DNA from: Lentisphaeria bacterium
Lineage (GTDB): Bacteria > Verrucomicrobiota > Lentisphaeria > Victivallales > Victivallaceae
Direction of reading: 5' to 3'
DNA length: 50,345 nt
Assembly (NCBI GenBank): GCA_018265615.1
Contig: JABLYX010000036.1
Location: forward strand, 1 to 50,345
Shown: piece by piece, positions 46,414 to 50,345 of the stretch
Layout: each line of letters begins with the position of its first letter
Position numbering within the stretch: the first letter of the stretch is position 1
Position numbers and translations under genes: made by a program
The notes under the pieces: generated by a model
The model's input: the letters and a program-made list of their open reading frames with translations, nothing else
Databases searched by the model: none
What the model was told of the DNA's origin: nothing

Positions 46414-49065
46414 ATGAAACAGCTTTTGTGGTTGGTCCTCCTCCTTGCCGCGCCGATGCTGCGGGGTGAAATCGTGAACGCGGATTTCTCCCGCGAGCTG
46501 GAAAGCTGGATTGCCGCTCCGCCCGGAACGGTCGAAGCGGTCCCGATTCCCGGCGGCGTCCGGCTGAAGGTCGTCGAAGCGCGCAAAAGCGGCGACGGGG
46601 CGATCTCGCAGCGGATCCGCAACACCGCGGAAAGCGGGCGGCTGGCCGTCTCCGTCCACGCCTCCGGCGAGGCCGGCTATCTGCAGGTCAAAACCTACCG
46701 CAACGGGCGCGAGCTGGAGCGCTTCTCCTCCGACGGAGCCTCGCCCGTGCTGCCGCGCACGCTGCGCTGTGAATTCCCGCTGAACGGAGTTGACAGCTAT
46801 GAGATCTGCCTGCGCATGAAGCTGAACGCGCGTTACGTCGGTGCGGAGACGGAGTTCCGCGCACTGCGGATCGAACCGGTCAGGCGCGCGCCGGTCGAAG
46901 TCGTTCCGCTCTACTGCAGCGCGTCGTATTACTGCGACTTTGAGGAAAAGAGCGAACCGGCCGGCGTGAAAGCCGGTTTCCGGCGCGCAGGAGAAACGGC
47001 GTTCCGTCCCGCCTGGCCGCCGCAGTGGGACGCGGCGGACCGGCAGCTGCGCGGCAGCATCGTGGACCTTGAGGAGGATACGGAGTATGAGCTGAAGTTC
47101 GAGGCGGAGGGGCGTGAGCCGCACGTCGTCCGTTTCCGGACCTGGAAGAGCGAGGTTCCCGTCGCGAAGACGGTCGATCTTTCACAGGTTTTCAACGGCA
47201 GGACATTCGTCATCGATGCGAAAGGGACGCCGCAGGGATATATCCGTTACACCATGCCGCCCGGGAGCGTCCTTGCCGCCGATGAATCCGGGCCGGTGCT
47301 GGAGCTCCGCAACGCCGCGTACATCCTCCTTGACGGCCTCACGCTGCGCGGCGGCGGGCATGACGGGGTTGAAGTGAAGTCGTCGCACCATATCCGCATC
47401 CGGAACTGCGATATCTCCGGCTGGGGCGTTGTCGGGGAGCAGCGGTTCGACCGCGACGGGAAATTCTACGGTTCCGGCGGCGAACCAGTGAATTACACCG
47501 CCGGAATCCGGATTCTCTCCTCCTCGGGTGTGACGGTCGAGCGCTGTCGGATCCACGAGCCGCGCAACCGGGCGAATCCGTGGTTCTTCTCGCATCCGGC
47601 CGGGCCTCAGGCGCTCTATGTCGGGAACGTCCGCGAATGCGTCGTGCGCTGGAACGACTTCATCGGCTGCGCCCGCCACCGTTGGAACGATGTGATCGAG
47701 GGGTGGGGCAACTTCAACAGGGACGGCGGGTTCGAACGCGACTGCGACATCTACGGGAATCTGCTGGCGTTCGGCAACGATGACGGGGTCGAGCTCGACG
47801 GCGGGCAGATGAACGTGCGGTTCTTCGACAACTGGATCGAGGGGACCTACTGCGGCGTCAGCACCTGCGGCTGCATGCGCGGCCCTTCCTATGCGTTCCG
47901 GAATCTCGTCTCGCGGCTCGGGGACGAGATGCTCGGCGGCTCTTCCTCATTCAAATCGGGCCGCAGCGTCGGCATGCTGAACATCTTCAACAACACGCTG
48001 CTCGGCGGCGCCGGCGTCTCCTGCACGAATCCTGAGCTGCGCGCCGTGACCCGCAACAACGTCATTCAGGTGAGCGGGCATGCGATCAGGGAGGGCAGGC
48101 CGATGCCGGGAAACAGCTTCGACTACGACCTCTGTTATTCCTCCGCGCGATCGGACGGCAGGCCCGCGCCGCCGGAGAACGTGCTGATCGGTCCGGGCAT
48201 CGGCGCACACATCGACTACCGCAAAGCTGAATTCGTCGATGCGGAGCGCGGGAACTACCGCCTCCGTCCCGGCACGCCCGGTGCCGGAGCGGCGGTATGG
48301 CTGCCGAACTTCTCGGCGGCGGGGGGCGATATGGGGTGCGTCCCCGACGGTGCGAACTGGCCGCCGCGCCCCGGCCTCGCCTTCACGGTGGATGCAATCC
48401 GGCTCGACTTCGGGGCGGACGACGCGCCGGAGCAGGGCGTCACGCTCACGGCAAAACGCGATTTTTCGTTCCGCATCACGAAGAACGGCTGCTTCGGCTG
48501 GTTCCGGGTCGAGCCGGAGCGGGGGACGCTGCGGGCCGGAGAGAGCCTGACGCTCAGCGTCCGTCCGGTTCCGGAGGCGTTCACCCTGCCGGGGACGCAC
48601 GGCGGCGGTTTCTCGATCCGGCAATCCGACGGTTTTTCGCGCCCGGTGCTGGTTTATGCGAAGAGCGACCGCGACGAGCCGGTTCCGGCCGCCGTGAAAC
48701 CCGGCCTGCTGATCCGGAACAACCGGAACGAACCGTTCACCTCAGGGAGCTGGGATTTCGACCTTGCGGAGGGCGGCGCCTATTACCTCGTGCTGCGGTT
48801 CGGCGCGCTTCCGGGGCGCGGCGGAGCCGTCGCAGTGAAGCTCGACGGGAAGGAGCGCACCGTCCGCCTCCGCACGGAAGAGCTGTACAACTATCCGCTT
48901 GTGGACAAAGGCGGAGTTGCTTTCCTCGCGAAGCCTGTCCCGCTGCGGCTGGAAGCCGGCCGGCACACGCTTGAACTCTCCGCCGGCGGTTCGGTCCGGT
49001 TCGAGCTGGCGGTGCTGACCCGCAATCCGTGGCCGTTCTTCACGCGATTCCAGCAGCAGGAGTAA
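46414..49065 (+). CDS. Large secreted right-handed beta-helix protein
   Basis: An 883-residue secreted protein with signal peptide MKQLLWLVLLLAAPMLRGE. An N-terminal jelly-roll (NADFSRELESWIAAPPGTVE) and a fibronectin-like segment (LEEDTEYELKFEAEGREPHV) precede a right-handed parallel beta-helix from about 260 to 620. Its rungs include LRNAAYILLDGLTLRGGGHD, HHIRIRNCDISGWGVV, SSGVTVERCRIHEP and NNTLLGGAGVSC. Two further beta domains end the protein. Beta-helix proteins of this type are often polysaccharide lyases or hydrolases acting on uronic-acid or galactose-rich chains, but I cannot name catalytic residues. It lies 12 bp after the prepilin-like gene and is co-transcribed with it. Confidence 0.8.
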   Translation: MKQLLWLVLLLAAPMLRGEIVNADFSRELESWIAAPPGTVEAVPIPGGVRLKVVEARKSGDGAISQRIRNTAESGRLAVSVHASGEAGYLQVKTYRNGRELERFSSDGASPVLPRTLRCEFPLNGVDSYEICLRMKLNARYVGAETEFRALRIEPVRRAPVEVVPLYCSASYYCDFEEKSEPAGVKAGFRRAGETAFRPAWPPQWDAADRQLRGSIVDLEEDTEYELKFEAEGREPHVVRFRTWKSEVPVAKTVDLSQVFNGRTFVIDAKGTPQGYIRYTMPPGSVLAADESGPVLELRNAAYILLDGLTLRGGGHDGVEVKSSHHIRIRNCDISGWGVVGEQRFDRDGKFYGSGGEPVNYTAGIRILSSSGVTVERCRIHEPRNRANPWFFSHPAGPQALYVGNVRECVVRWNDFIGCARHRWNDVIEGWGNFNRDGGFERDCDIYGNLLAFGNDDGVELDGGQMNVRFFDNWIEGTYCGVSTCGCMRGPSYAFRNLVSRLGDEMLGGSSSFKSGRSVGMLNIFNNTLLGGAGVSCTNPELRAVTRNNVIQVSGHAIREGRPMPGNSFDYDLCYSSARSDGRPAPPENVLIGPGIGAHIDYRKAEFVDAERGNYRLRPGTPGAGAAVWLPNFSAAGGDMGCVPDGANWPPRPGLAFTVDAIRLDFGADDAPEQGVTLTAKRDFSFRITKNGCFGWFRVEPERGTLRAGESLTLSVRPVPEAFTLPGTHGGGFSIRQSDGFSRPVLVYAKSDRDEPVPAAVKPGLLIRNNRNEPFTSGSWDFDLAEGGAYYLVLRFGALPGRGGAVAVKLDGKERTVRLRTEELYNYPLVDKGGVAFLAKPVPLRLEAGRHTLELSAGGSVRFELAVLTRNPWPFFTRFQQQE

Positions 49066-49085
49066 AGGGCCGGTTTTCCTGCCGT

Positions 49086-49131
49086 GCCCCGGAGTTGGCC
49101 GTGTCGGGCTGCTCCGGGGCGCTCTTTTTTT
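49086..49131 (+). terminator. Rho-independent terminator of the beta-helix operon
   Basis: GCCCCGGAG (49086-49094) pairs with CTCCGGGGC (49112-49120) across a 17-nt loop, followed by GCTC and seven T. It lies 21 bp after the stop codon. Confidence 0.85.
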
Positions 49132-49149
49132 ACCGGGGCACATCTTCAT

Positions 49150-49257
49150 GGAAATCTGTTTCCGGAGCTGGGGACGGATTCTTTTTCATTTTTTTCTGCT
49201 TCCGGTATTGACATTCTGCGGAGAGTTTGGTATAATATATTCAGGAAACATGTTTCC
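49150..49257 (+). promoter_or_regulatory. Promoter of the LacI gene flanked by two palindromic operators
   Basis: TTGACA (49208-49213) and TATAAT (49231-49236) are 17 bp apart. A perfect palindrome GGAAACATGTTTCC (49244-49257) lies at the expected transcription start. A second site, GGAAATCTGTTTCC (49150-49163), lies 94 bp upstream, about nine helical turns. This layout fits autoregulation with a DNA loop. Confidence 0.75.
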
Positions 49258-49275
49258 GGCAAAAGGATCTGACCG

Positions 49276-50298
49276 ATGATTTCCAGGAAAAGCACAATCA
49301 GAGATGTTTCGCAGCTGGCAGGCGTTTCGATCAGCACAGTGTCGCGTGTCCTGAACAACCGGGAGAAAGCGAAGACGATTCCGGAGGAGGTCCGCCGCCG
49401 CGTCCTCGCCAGCGCCGAGCAGTTGAGCTATGTGCCGAACGCGAATGTGCGCCGGCTGTTCACGCACCGCTCCGGGATCATCGGACTGGTGGTTCCGTCG
49501 TATCTCAAGATGGGGATGCATATCTTCGAGGACGGCCATCTGCGGCGGCTCATCAGCGGGATCGAGGCGGGGATCGGGGAAGGCGATTGCCGCCTCCTGC
49601 TGATCTTCAATGATGACCGTTTCAGGGAACGCCGGGAGTACATGTCGCTGATCCGGGCCCAGAGTGTCGACGGACTCATCGTCTGGGGAGCGCAGCCGGG
49701 CGAGGAGTGCTGGCGCGAGCCGGTCGAAGCGGGATTGCCGCTTCTGTTCACGGTCACGGTTCCCGTCGAATCCGACCGCTGCAGCTATATCGTCAACGCG
49801 ACCCGTGCGGGTACGCTGCAGGCGCTGGATATCCTGATGTCGCACGGACACCGCAGGATCCTGCAACTGTGCGAAACCCGGAACGCATTTCTGGAGCGGA
49901 GCATGGAGGAGGCCGTCAACGAGTTTTCCCGCCGCCGCCCCGAGTTGAAGATCGAGGTTCAGGATATTCACTATACCGGCGCGGAAATCGAGCTGTCGCG
50001 GTTCCGGGGGCCGGAGAGACCCACGGCCGTCCTTGCCTACAACTACTCGATGGGGGCGGAGGCTTATGAGGTTCTGACCGCGAACGGCATCCGGGTGCCG
50101 GAGGAGGTGGAAATCCTCTCCTGCTACTGCTATCAGAGCAAGAAGAACCGGATCTCCTCGCTCGTCGTCAACGATTTTGAGATCGGCCGCTCAGCGGTGC
50201 GGAATTTGCTGCGGCTGATCGACCGGCCGGATCACTGCTTCCGGGAAGAGATTCCGCCCGCGTTTTTTGCCGGAGAAACCACCCGGAACAGCGGTTGA
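49276..50298 (+). CDS. LacI/GalR-family transcriptional regulator
   Basis: A 340-residue LacI protein: helix-turn-helix RKSTIRDVSQLAGVSISTVS, hinge, and sensor domain (SGIIGLVVPSYLKMGMHIFE, VDGLIVWGAQPGEECW, SHGHRRILQLCETRNAFLER). AAAGGA lies 8 nt before the ATG. It reads in the same direction as the beta-helix gene but is separated from it by a terminator and has its own promoter with two palindromic operators. Its targets probably lie beyond the window end. Confidence 0.95.
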   Translation: MISRKSTIRDVSQLAGVSISTVSRVLNNREKAKTIPEEVRRRVLASAEQLSYVPNANVRRLFTHRSGIIGLVVPSYLKMGMHIFEDGHLRRLISGIEAGIGEGDCRLLLIFNDDRFRERREYMSLIRAQSVDGLIVWGAQPGEECWREPVEAGLPLLFTVTVPVESDRCSYIVNATRAGTLQALDILMSHGHRRILQLCETRNAFLERSMEEAVNEFSRRRPELKIEVQDIHYTGAEIELSRFRGPERPTAVLAYNYSMGAEAYEVLTANGIRVPEEVEILSCYCYQSKKNRISSLVVNDFEIGRSAVRNLLRLIDRPDHCFREEIPPAFFAGETTRNSG

Positions 50299-50345
50299 CG
50301 CGGCTTCTGCCGGAGCGTTGTTCGCATAATGCATAGTATGTGACG

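Overview
The window looks like a chromosome segment of a strictly anaerobic, sugar-degrading bacterium of the PVC superphylum, most likely Lentisphaerae (Victivallis-like). This placement is an inference from gene content, not a computed phylogeny. The supporting signs are many proteins with a prepilin-type FTLIELLVV N-terminus and a C-terminal H-X9-DG-type motif, many LacI regulators beside large secreted polysaccharide enzymes, a class III (anaerobic) ribonucleotide reductase, the MEP isoprenoid pathway, and GC-rich DNA with strong sigma70-type promoters. No phage, insertion sequence, CRISPR array or rRNA was found; there is one tRNA.

Layout. 1-4.1 kb: truncated prepilin-like gene, divergent LacI regulator, small proline-rich secreted protein, a PL8 (chondroitin/hyaluronan-type) lyase and a lipoprotein. 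4.2-8.3 kb: glyoxalase-fold protein and PocR/AraC regulator, divergent from two tandem FAD-dependent oxidoreductases. 8.4-14.8 kb: three prepilin-like genes, tRNA-Thr, a GH50-like hydrolase and a LacI regulator, joined by a shared promoter/operator module. 15-19.5 kb: dxs, then an Mla/MCE lipid-transport operon without its ATPase. 19.5-23.3 kb: gcvH and a class III RNR locus (nrdG, a separately encoded glycyl-radical domain, nrdD) behind paired NrdR boxes. 23.3-28.8 kb: LacI, prepilin-like protein and a GH123-like enzyme. 29-31.5 kb: ABC-F ATPase and flavin reductase-like protein. 31.5-36.6 kb: LacI, prepilin-like protein and a clan GH-A enzyme. 36.7-41.7 kb: LacI, hemW, truA and a UvrD/Rep helicase. 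41.9-43.7 kb: SDR and MDR dehydrogenases. 43.7-49.1 kb: a GntR/solute-binding fusion regulator divergent from a prepilin-like protein and a secreted beta-helix protein. 49.2-50.3 kb: a further LacI regulator with two operator-like palindromes.

The main theme is a repeated cassette: a one-component sugar sensor (LacI, or the GntR/solute-binding fusion), one or more prepilin-like H-X9-DG-type proteins, and one very large secreted polysaccharide enzyme. It appears four times in complete form. It may be this lineage's counterpart of a polysaccharide utilisation locus, with pseudopilins in place of SusC/SusD, but that role is inference. The observations most worth checking are the three-promoter operator module at 9.1, 10.2 and 14.8 kb, the split anaerobic RNR, the in-frame duplication of the pilin motif around an 84-codon unit at 45.3 kb, and the GntR/solute-binding fusion.
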